Shown piece by piece: positions 15,269 through 23,800 of a DNA stretch of 64,000 nucleotides; positions within the stretch are counted from its first letter, which is position 1; every line of letters starts with the position of its first letter. The translations under genes and the position numbers were made by a program. Origin of the DNA: Clostridia bacterium (GTDB taxonomy: Bacteria > Bacillota > Clostridia > Oscillospirales > Acutalibacteraceae); contig JAFWZR010000013.1 in the NCBI GenBank assembly GCA_017522225.1, positions 124,001 to 188,000 of the forward strand, given 5' to 3'. A model generated the notes under the pieces. It saw nothing but the letters and a program-made list of their open reading frames with translations, was not told the DNA's origin and made no database searches.

Positions 15269-17596
15269 TCAGCAACCAAGATTAGATGACTTCGGATCAA
15301 GTCGCTTGATAATGTCCTGCTGAATTGCAGGTGACAAATCAAGGAAGTTAACGAATGTGCCGTGAATACGCATAATGTAAACTCCGCTCGGTGCGTACTT
15401 CTTCGGGTTTTCAAGCACCTTCTTAAGGATTTCTGCCGTTGTAACATTAACATAGAGGTAAAAGGGATCCACACCCTCGTTAAGAGGATTAAAGAAGAGC
15501 GGATTGATAATCTTATCTCTGAATTCAACACCCTTGCCCTCGTCCGAATCACTTGTGAAATATTTGGGATCAATACCGAGGTGTGAAGCGTAACCGCCGT
15601 TGAATTTGCAGAAGGGAAGCTTCATATTTGAAAGCATTCGGAAGCCAAGTCCGTTTTCTGCGCTGCCGTAAAGCGGGTCAACACCGTAGCCGAGCATTTC
15701 TCTTGACTTTCTGCCGTCAGGAGTTGCACCTACCCAGTAGCCGTAAAGAAGATGTGTTGACGGGCTGCTGAAGTCGGGACGGAAGCTGTTGCCGAGGTAA
15801 TTCTTTGCATCAGCAACGATATCTGCAACCCTTGAAGCAACCTCTGCTGCGTAAGCATCGACCTTTTCGATGTTGTTGCCGAATTTGTCAGCTGAAAGCA
15901 AGAAGTCCTGCAAGTCCTCATATCCGACAAAGTTTGCCTTGAGTGCATCAACGAGCTTGTCGGCATCCTCGGGACGCTCTGCAAGAAGCTTGTCAATTGC
16001 ACTGAAGGAGTCAGCAATCACGGATGTACCGTGGATAAGACAGCCGCTGCCGTTATACTTTGTGCCCTGTGCATTGAAATCGCGCATATCAATGCCGTTT
16101 TCAAGTCCGCCCATAAAGCAGGAAAGGAAAGGTACACGCTGAGTTGAAAGTGCAACGGATGCACCGTTAGCCGCCTGTGCCATTTCCGCAACAAAGCGTT
16201 CAACATTCTTGTAGAATTCTTCCTGAATATTTTCAAGCTTTGCGGCTTCCACCTCGGCAAGCTTTTCGCCTGTAACGGTTGAGATACCGCCTGTGAGTGT
16301 CATTTCAAGAATCTTCGGGAGGTTAAGCCAGCTGTTTGTTGTGTTGCCGTTATCCTTGCCCATAATAAGAGGCTCCTGACAGCCTGCAATTGAGATGTCG
16401 GGCAGGTCAACCTCGTCAACTCCGTTTGCACCGAGCACCTCAAAGAGTGAATCGTCATTGAACATTGACGGCGTAAGCACACCCGGTGTGAAGAAAAATC
16501 TGCCAAGCTCCTCATAAAGCTTCTGCGGTGTATTCCGATGAAGCTTGACCGAAAGAATCGGCTGAGGTAAGTTCATATCAAAATACGCATCAAGCATTGC
16601 ATATGATGTGTCGTTTGTAAGGTCGTTGCCGTCCTTGTCGCGTCCGCTGATGATAACATTCTGTGAAATAGCCCAGCTTCTGTCCGCAACGTTGAAGAAA
16701 ACAAGGAAATGCTTGAAAAGACCTGCAACCGTGTCGCGGTCAAGTCCGTTTCTGTACGGCTCAAAAATTCTGTCCGCATTGCCGACGGAGAAAGCAAACG
16801 GATTGGGAGTCTGCTCAAGGCACATCATCTGCCACAGAAGAAGGAAGGACTGCATTGCCTCGTACATATTCTCTGCACCGTTTTCGGGCACCTTACGAAG
16901 TGTTTTTATCATAAGCTCAAGCTCTGCCTTACGCTCGTCGGATGCCGCTGCAAGCTGACCTTCAGCAAGGTCGGCATATTTGTTGGCAAGTGCAATAACA
17001 CTTTCCAACGCGATTACAAAAGCCTTGTAGCCGTTGCCGTTCTTATCCTTTACAGAGTCAATCATTGAGCGAAGACCGTTCCGAACAGCATAACGGAAAT
17101 CCGGAATAAGGTGACCTGTTACCTGCTCAACAAAATAGATAACCTCTTTTGTGCTGTCCTCGCACTTTGCATAAGTTTCGCCAAGCTTTACGGCATATTC
17201 TGTTTTGCTGAATTCTGCCTTTGCTTTTTCTATACGCTCTGCAGTGAATTCTTCGTTCGGCTCAATGTCGCCGAAAACTGCGGCAGGGTCACAGTAACCG
17301 CTGAAGCCCTCAACCCTGAAGGAAGGATTGATAAGTGCATAGCTTCTGGCAAAGCCGTCGTCCTGTGTGCCTGCAAAAATCTGATTATCGTCAATCCAGA
17401 GGGGTACTATATCCACAAGGTCGCGGAGGATGAGTGCCTTTTTCACCTCTTCGGATTCATTCTTGTACTTTTCCTGTAAGCTGAGCTCTGCTTCCTTGGC
17501 AATAAACCAGCCGTCAAGACGCATCTTGGCGCGTTCATTTTTAAACAGTGCCTTTGCTTTTTTAGTTAATTTTTCGGGAGTGTAAATATTCTGCAT
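15269..17596 (-). CDS. Glycyl radical enzyme of unassigned substrate (PFL-like, dehydratase/lyase type)
   Basis: 775 residues with the glycyl radical enzyme architecture. The active-site loop is GCQEP with thiyl Cys406 and likely base Glu408; most dehydratase/lyase members have GCVEP, so Gln407 is a variant. VTGHLIPDFR near 159-168 matches the conserved His-Asp region. The C-terminal radical motif is MRIHGTF with Gly746, in place of the usual RVxGY. The sequence then runs DLSPAIQQDIIKR, as in the family, and ends in a short NLGC tail. Glu408 argues for radical dehydration or C-X lysis rather than pyruvate cleavage, which uses Cys-Cys. It is 13 bases behind its activase and ahead of a sugar kinase, which suggests a sugar or polyol derivative. 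AAAGGAG precedes ATG. Oxygen-sensitive, cytosolic. Confidence 0.9.
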   Translation of the reverse strand: MQNIYTPEKLTKKAKALFKNERAKMRLDGWFIAKEAELSLQEKYKNESEEVKKALILRDLVDIVPLWIDDNQIFAGTQDDGFARSYALINPSFRVEGFSGYCDPAAVFGDIEPNEEFTAERIEKAKAEFSKTEYAVKLGETYAKCEDSTKEVIYFVEQVTGHLIPDFRYAVRNGLRSMIDSVKDKNGNGYKAFVIALESVIALANKYADLAEGQLAAASDERKAELELMIKTLRKVPENGAENMYEAMQSFLLLWQMMCLEQTPNPFAFSVGNADRIFEPYRNGLDRDTVAGLFKHFLVFFNVADRSWAISQNVIISGRDKDGNDLTNDTSYAMLDAYFDMNLPQPILSVKLHRNTPQKLYEELGRFFFTPGVLTPSMFNDDSLFEVLGANGVDEVDLPDISIAGCQEPLIMGKDNGNTTNSWLNLPKILEMTLTGGISTVTGEKLAEVEAAKLENIQEEFYKNVERFVAEMAQAANGASVALSTQRVPFLSCFMGGLENGIDMRDFNAQGTKYNGSGCLIHGTSVIADSFSAIDKLLAERPEDADKLVDALKANFVGYEDLQDFLLSADKFGNNIEKVDAYAAEVASRVADIVADAKNYLGNSFRPDFSSPSTHLLYGYWVGATPDGRKSREMLGYGVDPLYGSAENGLGFRMLSNMKLPFCKFNGGYASHLGIDPKYFTSDSDEGKGVEFRDKIINPLFFNPLNEGVDPFYLYVNVTTAEILKKVLENPKKYAPSGVYIMRIHGTFVNFLDLSPAIQQDIIKRLDPKSSNLGC

Positions 17597-17609
17597 AACT
17601 GTATCTCCT

Positions 17610-18314
17610 TTAAGTTGTTACAACGGTCAGACCGTTGGCAACGAATAAATTTTTAAAATTCTGAACTGTTTCATCCGACACAAAGCCGTTTTCAATCTCG
17701 TATTCCGCTGTCCATTTATCCTTGCCGAATTCGTGGTAAGGCAAAAATTCAAATACTGCGTTCGATGTATCAAACCGTGTGAAGAAATCCGCAAATCCCT
17801 GCGGGGTATCGTTAACATTATGTATAAGAGGGATTCTGATGTGAATCTGTCTGCCTGAGGTGAATATTTTTTCAAGATTCCGTATAACCGACTCATTGCC
17901 GACTCCTATCCATTTTTTATGAATATCGGAATCAAAGTGCTTGAAATCGGCTATAAGGTAATCGACAAAGGCTGCTACCTCCATCAGATGCTCACTTGAA
18001 GCGTTGGTTTCAATCGCAGTTGAAATACCTGCTTCCTGAAGCTTTTTAAGTAACTCTATAAGCTCAGTATACTGCAGCGTACATTCACCGCCCGTAAAAG
18101 TGACGCCGCCACCGTCAAAAAACATCATCCTGCTGCGTTTCGCCTCGTCAAACAGCTCGTCAACGGTGTAGTTTCCGGCCTCGTTTTCTGTCACGGACAT
18201 ACTCTCGGGATTTGAACACCATTTACAGCGGAAGTTGCATCCCTGCAGATGATATACAAGTCTGTTGCCGGGTCCGTCCTGTGAATAATTGAAGCCCTTC
18301 TGCAAAATTTTCAT
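17610..18314 (-). CDS. Glycyl radical enzyme activating enzyme (radical SAM)
   Basis: 234-residue radical SAM protein that installs the glycyl radical on its partner enzyme. The cluster motif is C26-x3-C30-x2-C33 (QGCNFRCKWCSNPES), the SAM-binding GGE motif is in VTFTGGECTLQ, and the N-terminus DGPGNRLVYHLQG is typical of this family. It lacks the ferredoxin-like insert with two extra clusters found in most activases of dehydratase-type glycyl radical enzymes, so it resembles pyruvate formate-lyase activase in size. First gene of the operon, with AAGGGG 7 bases before ATG and a promoter with a palindromic operator. Confidence 0.92.
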   Translation of the reverse strand: MKILQKGFNYSQDGPGNRLVYHLQGCNFRCKWCSNPESMSVTENEAGNYTVDELFDEAKRSRMMFFDGGGVTFTGGECTLQYTELIELLKKLQEAGISTAIETNASSEHLMEVAAFVDYLIADFKHFDSDIHKKWIGVGNESVIRNLEKIFTSGRQIHIRIPLIHNVNDTPQGFADFFTRFDTSNAVFEFLPYHEFGKDKWTAEYEIENGFVSDETVQNFKNLFVANGLTVVTT

Positions 18315-18353
18315 CGATTTACCCCTTATATATACATTTAAAATGCTAGTTTG

Positions 18354-18382
18354 ATTGTATACTTTGACAAACCATTTGTCAA
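18354..18382 (-). promoter_or_regulatory. Promoter of the glycyl radical enzyme operon
   Basis: On the minus strand TTGACA, 17 bases, TACAAT, 40 bases before the activase start. The -35 is a perfect consensus and lies within the palindrome at 18364-18382. Confidence 0.8.
18364..18382. promoter_or_regulatory. Palindromic operator over the glycyl radical operon promoter
   Basis: Perfect 8-bp arms TTGACAAA and TTTGTCAA separated by CCA. It covers the -35 and most of the spacer, so a bound repressor would block RNA polymerase. No regulator gene is adjacent. Confidence 0.65.
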
Positions 18383-18437
18383 GAAATTAAATAAATTGTA
18401 TATATGCAATAAATTTAAGAATATTCGTCTGTTTTGC

Positions 18438-18465
18438 TTGACATTTTCTGAATTAATTGTATAAT
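18438..18465 (+). promoter_or_regulatory. argCJBD promoter
   Basis: TTGACA, 16 bases, TATAAT, about 30 bases before the argC start. The -10 lies inside the first ARG box. Confidence 0.8.
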
Positions 18466-18494
18466 TATTCATTATCAATGAATATAGGGTGATT
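18456..18494. promoter_or_regulatory. Two tandem ARG boxes (ArgR operator)
   Basis: Box 1 (18456-18473) matches the classical ARG box AATGAATAATTATTCATT at 16 of 18 bases by my count; box 2 (18477-18494) matches at about 12 of 18. They are separated by 3 bp, the spacing known for ArgR hexamer operators, and box 1 covers the -10. This predicts repression by ArgR with arginine; the argR gene itself is not in the window. Confidence 0.75.
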
Positions 18495-18496
18495 AG

Positions 18497-19432
18497 GTGA
18501 AAAAGATTTTTATTGACGGTAAAGCAGGTACCACGGGACTGCGCATATACGAAAGATTAAGCGAGAGAAAAGACATCGAGCTGATGCTCATCTCCGACGA
18601 ATTGCGTAAGGATGTGAAAGCAAGAAGAGAGATGCTCAACTCGTGTGATATCGCTTTTCTCTGTCTGCCTGATGCAGCAGCGATGGAGTCGGTTTCACTT
18701 ATCGAAAATCCCGATGTAAAGGTTCTTGACACATCAACGGCACACCGTACAAATCCCGCATGGGCTTACGGCTTTCCCGAGCTTTCCGATGCACACAGGC
18801 AGAAGATTATCGGCTCAAACAGAATTGCCGTGCCGGGTTGCCACGCAAGCGGCTTTATCGCTCTTGTTTATCCGCTTATTGAAAAGGGTGTTATCTCCCC
18901 CGACGCACTTCTTGCCTGTCATTCGCTTACAGGCTACAGCGGCGGCGGAAACAAAATGATCGGTGAGTATGAGGCTGACGAGGTCGACAAGACATACGGC
19001 TCTCCCCGTCAGTACGGTCTCGCACAGAGCCATAAGCATCTGCCTGAAATGACAGCAATTACAGGCATAAACAACGCTCCCGCATTCACTCCGATTGTTG
19101 CGGACTACTACAGCGGTATGCTTGTAACCGTTCCTATCTTCAAATCGCAGATAAACGGTGCAAATTTAGATGAAATTCGTAAAATTTATAGTGCAAAATA
19201 CCACGGACCTGTGGTACAATATAAGTCTGACATCGGTGAGGGCGGATTTATCTGCTCCAACAAGCTTTCCTTTAACGACGGTATGGAAATTTTCGTTGAG
19301 GGTAACGAAGACAGAATTATGCTGATGGCACGTTACGACAATCTCGGAAAGGGTGCTTCGGGCGCAGCTATTCAGAATATGAATATCATTCTCGGTGTCG
19401 ATGAAACTACAGGACTTAATTTTGAGGTGTAA
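18497..19432 (+). CDS. argC: N-acetyl-gamma-glutamyl-phosphate reductase, type 2
   Basis: Third step of arginine synthesis: NADPH-dependent reduction of N-acetylglutamyl phosphate to the semialdehyde. At 311 residues it is the short type 2 form. The N-terminal dinucleotide loop is FIDGKAGTTGLRIYERL, the catalytic Cys lies in AVPGCHASGFIAL, and the substrate-binding region follows in HSLTGYSGGGNKM. The start is GTG at 18497, 6 bases after GGGTG, with no better codon nearby. First gene of the argCJBD operon under ArgR control; the argJ start follows its stop by 3 bases. Confidence 0.93.
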   Translation: MKKIFIDGKAGTTGLRIYERLSERKDIELMLISDELRKDVKARREMLNSCDIAFLCLPDAAAMESVSLIENPDVKVLDTSTAHRTNPAWAYGFPELSDAHRQKIIGSNRIAVPGCHASGFIALVYPLIEKGVISPDALLACHSLTGYSGGGNKMIGEYEADEVDKTYGSPRQYGLAQSHKHLPEMTAITGINNAPAFTPIVADYYSGMLVTVPIFKSQINGANLDEIRKIYSAKYHGPVVQYKSDIGEGGFICSNKLSFNDGMEIFVEGNEDRIMLMARYDNLGKGASGAAIQNMNIILGVDETTGLNFEV

Positions 19433-19435
19433 ACG

Positions 19436-20647
19436 ATGAAAGAAATTATGGGCGGTATCTGTGCCGCAAAGGGATTCAAGGCAAACGGTATACATTGCGG
19501 AATCAGAAAGAACAAGACAAAAAGAGACCTCTCTCTTATCACAAGTGAAGTCAAGGCTGCAGCTGCAGCTGTATATACAACAAACCTTGTTAAGGGTGCT
19601 CCCCTTACAGTTACAAAGTCCCACATTGCTGATGGCTATGCTCAGGCAGTTATCTGCAACAGCGGTAACGCAAACACCTGTAACGCAAACGGTATTGAAA
19701 TTGCAGAGCAGATGAGTGAGCTTGTCGAAAAGGCAACAGGCATCAGCAAGAACGATGTTGTTATCGCGTCAACGGGCGTTATCGGTCAGGTGCTTGACAT
19801 CACACCGATTGCAAACGGTATGGACGAGCTTGCAGCAGGTCTCGGTGACCACAGTGACTTTGCCGCTGAGGGTATTATGACAACCGACACAGTCAAAAAG
19901 GAAATTGCAATCAGCTTTGACATCGGCGGTGTCGAGTGTAAAATCGGCGGTATCGCTAAAGGAAGCGGTATGATTCATCCGAATCTGGCAACAATGCTTG
20001 TTTTTATCACAACTGACGTTGCTATCGCTCCCGAACTTCTGCAGAAGGCACTCAGCACAGACATCGCATCAACCTTCAATATGGTAAGCGTTGACGGTGA
20101 CACATCAACTAACGATATGGTAACAGTGCTTGCAAACGGTATGGCAGGCAATGTGATTATCGATAAAGAGGACGAGAATTTTGCTGAGTTCTGTAAGGCT
20201 CTCAACAGTGTTACAGTTTACCTTTGCAGAAAAATTGCCGGTGACGGTGAGGGCGCAACAAAGCTCCTCGAGTGTAAGGTAACAGGTGCTGCAGATGAAA
20301 AGACTGCAAAAACTGTTGCAAAGTCAGTTATCTGCTCTTCACTTCTTAAGGCTGCCATGTTCGGTGCTGACGCTAACTGGGGACGCGTTCTTTGTGCTAT
20401 CGGTTACAGCGGAGCAGACGTTGATGTTAACAAAATCGACGTAAGCTTTGAATCGGCAAAGGGCAGACTTGACGTGTGCGTAAACGGTGCAGGCATTGAG
20501 TTCTCTGAAGAGAAGGCAAAGGAAATCCTGCTCGAAAAAGAAATAGACATCCTCGTTGAGCTTAACTCAGGTAATGCGGATGCAACCGCTTGGGGCTGCG
20601 ACCTTACTTATGATTATGTTAAAATCAACGGCGATTACAGAACTTAA
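19436..20647 (+). CDS. argJ: Glutamate N-acetyltransferase / ornithine acetyltransferase
   Basis: Transfers the acetyl group from N-acetylornithine to glutamate, recycling it; bifunctional members also use acetyl-CoA. The precursor of 403 residues cleaves itself between Ala and Thr in the motif KGSGMIHPNLATMLVF, making alpha and beta chains with the Thr as nucleophile. SGNANTCNANG near the N-terminus and GADANWGRVLCAIGYSG in the beta chain are also conserved. Since no argA or argE is present here, the cyclic pathway is used. Second gene of the arg operon. Confidence 0.95.
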   Translation: MKEIMGGICAAKGFKANGIHCGIRKNKTKRDLSLITSEVKAAAAAVYTTNLVKGAPLTVTKSHIADGYAQAVICNSGNANTCNANGIEIAEQMSELVEKATGISKNDVVIASTGVIGQVLDITPIANGMDELAAGLGDHSDFAAEGIMTTDTVKKEIAISFDIGGVECKIGGIAKGSGMIHPNLATMLVFITTDVAIAPELLQKALSTDIASTFNMVSVDGDTSTNDMVTVLANGMAGNVIIDKEDENFAEFCKALNSVTVYLCRKIAGDGEGATKLLECKVTGAADEKTAKTVAKSVICSSLLKAAMFGADANWGRVLCAIGYSGADVDVNKIDVSFESAKGRLDVCVNGAGIEFSEEKAKEILLEKEIDILVELNSGNADATAWGCDLTYDYVKINGDYRT

Positions 20648-20659
20648 GAGGTAACCGTA

Positions 20660-21550
20660 ATGAGAATTTCAAATCCTGACAGAGCACACGTGCTGACACA
20701 CGCTCTGCCCTACATACAGAAATATGCAAACAAAATACTCGTTGTCAAATACGGCGGCAACGCTATGATTAACGAGGACCTCAAGCAGTCCGTAATGAGC
20801 GACATCATTCTTCTTTCCACAGTCGGAATCAAGGTTGTGCTTGTTCACGGCGGCGGTCCCGAAATCACAGATATGCTTGCAAAAATCGGCAAGGAAACAA
20901 AGTTCGTAAACGGACTTCGTGTTACAGATAAGGAAACTGCAGATGTTGTACAGATGGTGCTTGCAGGTAAAATCAACAAGAGTCTCGTAAGCCTTATTCA
21001 GTCAAAGGGCGGCAAGGCAATCGGTCTCAGCGGTGCTGACGGTCATATGATTATCGCAAAGCCCCGTTGTGCTGAGCTTGGTTTTGTAGGTGATATTGAG
21101 AAGGTTGATGTTACGCCAATTCTTGACACACTTTCAATGGGATACATCCCCGTTGTTTCAACAGTCGGCTGTGATAAGGACGGCAATGTTTACAACATCA
21201 ATGCAGACACCGTTGCAGCTAAAATTGCAGGCGAGCTTAAGGCAGAGAGCCTTATTTCAATGACTGATATCGAGGGTATTCTCCGCGATAAGGATGACCC
21301 GTCTTCACTCATTTCAAGAATCTTTATCGAAGATGCACCCAAGCTTACAGAAGAAGGCATTATTTCGGGCGGTATGATTCCGAAGGTGCAGTGCTGTGTT
21401 GATGCTATCAACTGGGGTGTGCGCAAGGTTTTTGTTATTGACGGCAGAGTTAAGCACTCAATCATCATCGAAATCCTTACTGACGAAGGTATCGGCACGA
21501 TGTTCGTCAACGGTGAAGAATACAAGAAAAGACACCCGGAGGCAAAATAA
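20660..21550 (+). CDS. argB: Acetylglutamate kinase
   Basis: Phosphorylates N-acetylglutamate with ATP, usually the arginine-regulated step in organisms with the cyclic pathway. The phosphate-binding Lys is in VVKYGGNAM, the substrate glycine loop in VLVHGGGPEI, and the C-terminal KVQCCVDAINWGVRKVFVIDG is typical. 296 residues with an N-terminal helix region (SNPDRAHVLTHALPYIQKY) like that of the arginine-sensitive hexameric enzymes, so feedback inhibition is likely (inference). Its stop abuts the argD ATG. Confidence 0.95.
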   Translation: MRISNPDRAHVLTHALPYIQKYANKILVVKYGGNAMINEDLKQSVMSDIILLSTVGIKVVLVHGGGPEITDMLAKIGKETKFVNGLRVTDKETADVVQMVLAGKINKSLVSLIQSKGGKAIGLSGADGHMIIAKPRCAELGFVGDIEKVDVTPILDTLSMGYIPVVSTVGCDKDGNVYNINADTVAAKIAGELKAESLISMTDIEGILRDKDDPSSLISRIFIEDAPKLTEEGIISGGMIPKVQCCVDAINWGVRKVFVIDGRVKHSIIIEILTDEGIGTMFVNGEEYKKRHPEAK

Positions 21551-22717
21551 ATGAGCATTACAGAAATTGATAAACAATATATAGCCAACACATATGCACG
21601 TTTCCCCGTTGAGCTTGTCAGCGGCAAGGGTGCAATCCTCAAGGACTCTGACGGCAAGGAATACATCGACCTCGGTGCCGGTATTGCCGTTAACGTGTTC
21701 GGTGTTGCAGACGATGAATGGCTTGAGGCTGTTACAAAACAGCTCAACACTCTTACACATACATCAAACCTTTATTTCTCTGAGCCTTGCTCAACACTTG
21801 CAAAGATGCTCTGTGAGAGAACAGGTATGAAGAAGGCTTTCTTCGGCAACAGCGGTGCTGAGGCTAACGAGTGCGCAATCAAGGTTGCACGCCGTTACGC
21901 TTTTGACAAGTACGGTGATGAGAGCCACTCAACAATAATCACACTTAAAAACAGCTTCCACGGCAGAACAATCGCCACTCTTACAGCAACCGGTCAGGAC
22001 GGTTATCACACACACTTCGGTCCGTTTGTTGAGGGCTTTGTTTACGCTGAAGCAAACAATCTTGACGATGTAAAGCGTCTTGCAGAAGAAAACAACTGCG
22101 TTGCCGTTATGATGGAGCTCGTTCAGGGCGAGGGCGGTGTATGCAAGCTTGACGAGGATTTTGTCAAGGGAGTCAAGGCTCTTGCTGACGAAAAAGAGAT
22201 GCTTATCATCATCGACGAGGTGCAGACAGGTAACGGCAGAACAGGCAGTCTCTACGCTTTCCAGCAGTACGGACTTATGCCCGATATCGTTACAACCGCA
22301 AAGGGCATCGGCGGCGGTCTTCCGATCGGTATTGCAATGCTTGGCGAAAAGGTGCAGGATGTTCTTGTGCCCGGCTCACACGGTACAACCTTTGGCGGAA
22401 ACCCTGTTTGCTGTGCAGGTGCCTGCAATATTCTTTCACGAATTGACGACGAGCTTCTCAGCGAGGTCAAGGCAAAGTCACAGTATATTTTTGATGAGCT
22501 CTCAGATGCAAAGGGCGTCAAGAGTGTCAGCGGACTCGGCCTTATGATCGGTGTCGAAACCGAAAAGAGTGCAAAGGACATCGTTAACGCTTGTCTTGAG
22601 AAGGGTGTGCTTGTGCTTACCGCAAAAACTAAGGTAAGACTTCTTCCTCCGCTCAACATCGGCTGGGATGACCTTAAGAAAGCAATTGCAATCCTTAAGG
22701 AAGCAATCGCTGAATAA
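21551..22717 (+). CDS. argD: Acetylornithine aminotransferase
   Basis: PLP enzyme that aminates N-acetylglutamate semialdehyde using glutamate. The PLP lysine is in TTAKGIGGGLPIG, the cofactor-binding Asp in IIDEVQTGNGRTG, and the phosphate-binding SGAEANECAIKVAR is intact. 388 residues, normal for the class III aminotransferase family. It starts on the base after the argB stop, with CCGGAGG in the argB tail as ribosome site. Last gene of the operon; argF, argG and argH must lie elsewhere. A terminator follows. Confidence 0.95.
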   Translation: MSITEIDKQYIANTYARFPVELVSGKGAILKDSDGKEYIDLGAGIAVNVFGVADDEWLEAVTKQLNTLTHTSNLYFSEPCSTLAKMLCERTGMKKAFFGNSGAEANECAIKVARRYAFDKYGDESHSTIITLKNSFHGRTIATLTATGQDGYHTHFGPFVEGFVYAEANNLDDVKRLAEENNCVAVMMELVQGEGGVCKLDEDFVKGVKALADEKEMLIIIDEVQTGNGRTGSLYAFQQYGLMPDIVTTAKGIGGGLPIGIAMLGEKVQDVLVPGSHGTTFGGNPVCCAGACNILSRIDDELLSEVKAKSQYIFDELSDAKGVKSVSGLGLMIGVETEKSAKDIVNACLEKGVLVLTAKTKVRLLPPLNIGWDDLKKAIAILKEAIAE

Positions 22718-22740
22718 AAATAAATTTTCAAACAAAAATA

Positions 22741-22768
22741 AAAAGGACGGAAAATTCCGTCCTTTTGC
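22741..22768 (+). terminator. arg operon terminator
   Basis: Perfect 12-bp stem AAAAGGACGGAA with its complement around AA, ending in TTTT. The next gene begins only 20 bases later, so some read-through is possible. Confidence 0.8.
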
Positions 22769-22787
22769 GTATTAAAGAGGTGTTTAT

Positions 22788-23762
22788 ATGTGTACTGCAA
22801 TCAGCTTTAATTCAAAGGATCATTATTTCGGAAGAACGCTTGACCTTGAATATCATTATAACGAGAGTGTTGTTATAACGCCGAGAAGCTACTGCTTTGA
22901 TTTCAGCAACGGCAACCGACTCTGCAACCACTATGCCATAATCGGTATGGCTACGGTTGTAAACGACTACCCTCTTTATTATGAGGCAACAAACGAAAAA
23001 GGTCTGAGCATGGCAGGTCTTAATTTTCCGCACAATGCACAGTATTTCCCTGTCAGCGAGGATAAGGAAAATATTGCACCGTTCGAGTTTATTCCGTTTG
23101 TGCTTTCCCAATTTGAAAGCGTTGATGAGGCAACGCAAAGAATCAAAGATATCAACCTTGCGGACATTGATTTCAGTGAGGAGTTCAGGAATTCACCGCT
23201 TCATTGGATAATTTCTGACCGTGAGAAAAGCATCACCGTAGAATGCACCTGTGACGGTATTGAAATTTTCGGCAATCCCAACGGTGTGCTTACAAACAAT
23301 CCGCCCTTTGAATGGCAGATGAAAAATCTTTCGCGTTATATGAGAAAAATCTTCAGCAGACCTGATCCGTATGTCCTTAACGAGGAAAATCCGGGTATGC
23401 TGTCAAAGGGGCTCGAGTTCTTCGGTCTGCCGGGTGATTTTTCGTCACCGTCAAGATTCGTCAAGACCGTTTTTGTAAAAAACAACTCGCATTGCGGCGA
23501 GAGTGAAAACGAAAGCGTAACTCTGTTTTTTCACATTTTGGGTTGTGTCAGCACTCCGTCAGGCTTTATAAGGGTTGAGGGTGACAAGCAATACAAAACG
23601 GTTTACACATCCTGCTGTAACACGGACAAGGGTATTTTTTATTACACCACATACGGCAATTCGCAGATAAGCGCCGTTGATATGCATAAAGAAAATCTCG
23701 ACAGCGACTCTCTTACGGTATTTCCCTTAATAACAGAACAGCAGATAAACAGAATAAACTGA
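22788..23762 (+). CDS. Choloylglycine hydrolase family enzyme (bile salt hydrolase-like)
   Basis: Ntn-hydrolase of 324 residues in which Met removal exposes Cys2 as nucleophile (MCTAISF). The family active-site residues are all seen: Arg16 and Asp19 in FGRTLD, Asn79 in AGLNF, Asn170/171 in LTNNPPFEW and Arg223 in SPSRFVKT. It cleaves an amide, in gut bacteria often the glycine or taurine of conjugated bile acids; penicillin V acylase or quorum-signal acylase activity is an alternative. No signal peptide, so cytosolic as for known enzymes. AAAGAGGTG precedes ATG. It has no clear promoter of its own between the arg terminator and its start. Confidence 0.88.
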   Translation: MCTAISFNSKDHYFGRTLDLEYHYNESVVITPRSYCFDFSNGNRLCNHYAIIGMATVVNDYPLYYEATNEKGLSMAGLNFPHNAQYFPVSEDKENIAPFEFIPFVLSQFESVDEATQRIKDINLADIDFSEEFRNSPLHWIISDREKSITVECTCDGIEIFGNPNGVLTNNPPFEWQMKNLSRYMRKIFSRPDPYVLNEENPGMLSKGLEFFGLPGDFSSPSRFVKTVFVKNNSHCGESENESVTLFFHILGCVSTPSGFIRVEGDKQYKTVYTSCCNTDKGIFYYTTYGNSQISAVDMHKENLDSDSLTVFPLITEQQINRIN

Positions 23763-23764
23763 AA

Positions 23765-23800
23765 AATGCAAGGTAGTGTTTGCTACCTTGCATTTATTTT
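23765..23800. terminator. Terminator after the choloylglycine hydrolase gene
   Basis: Perfect 12-bp stem AATGCAAGGTAG with its complement and a TATTTTT tail. It also lies at the end of the convergent M20 peptidase gene, with an AT-rich tract on that strand. Confidence 0.85.
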
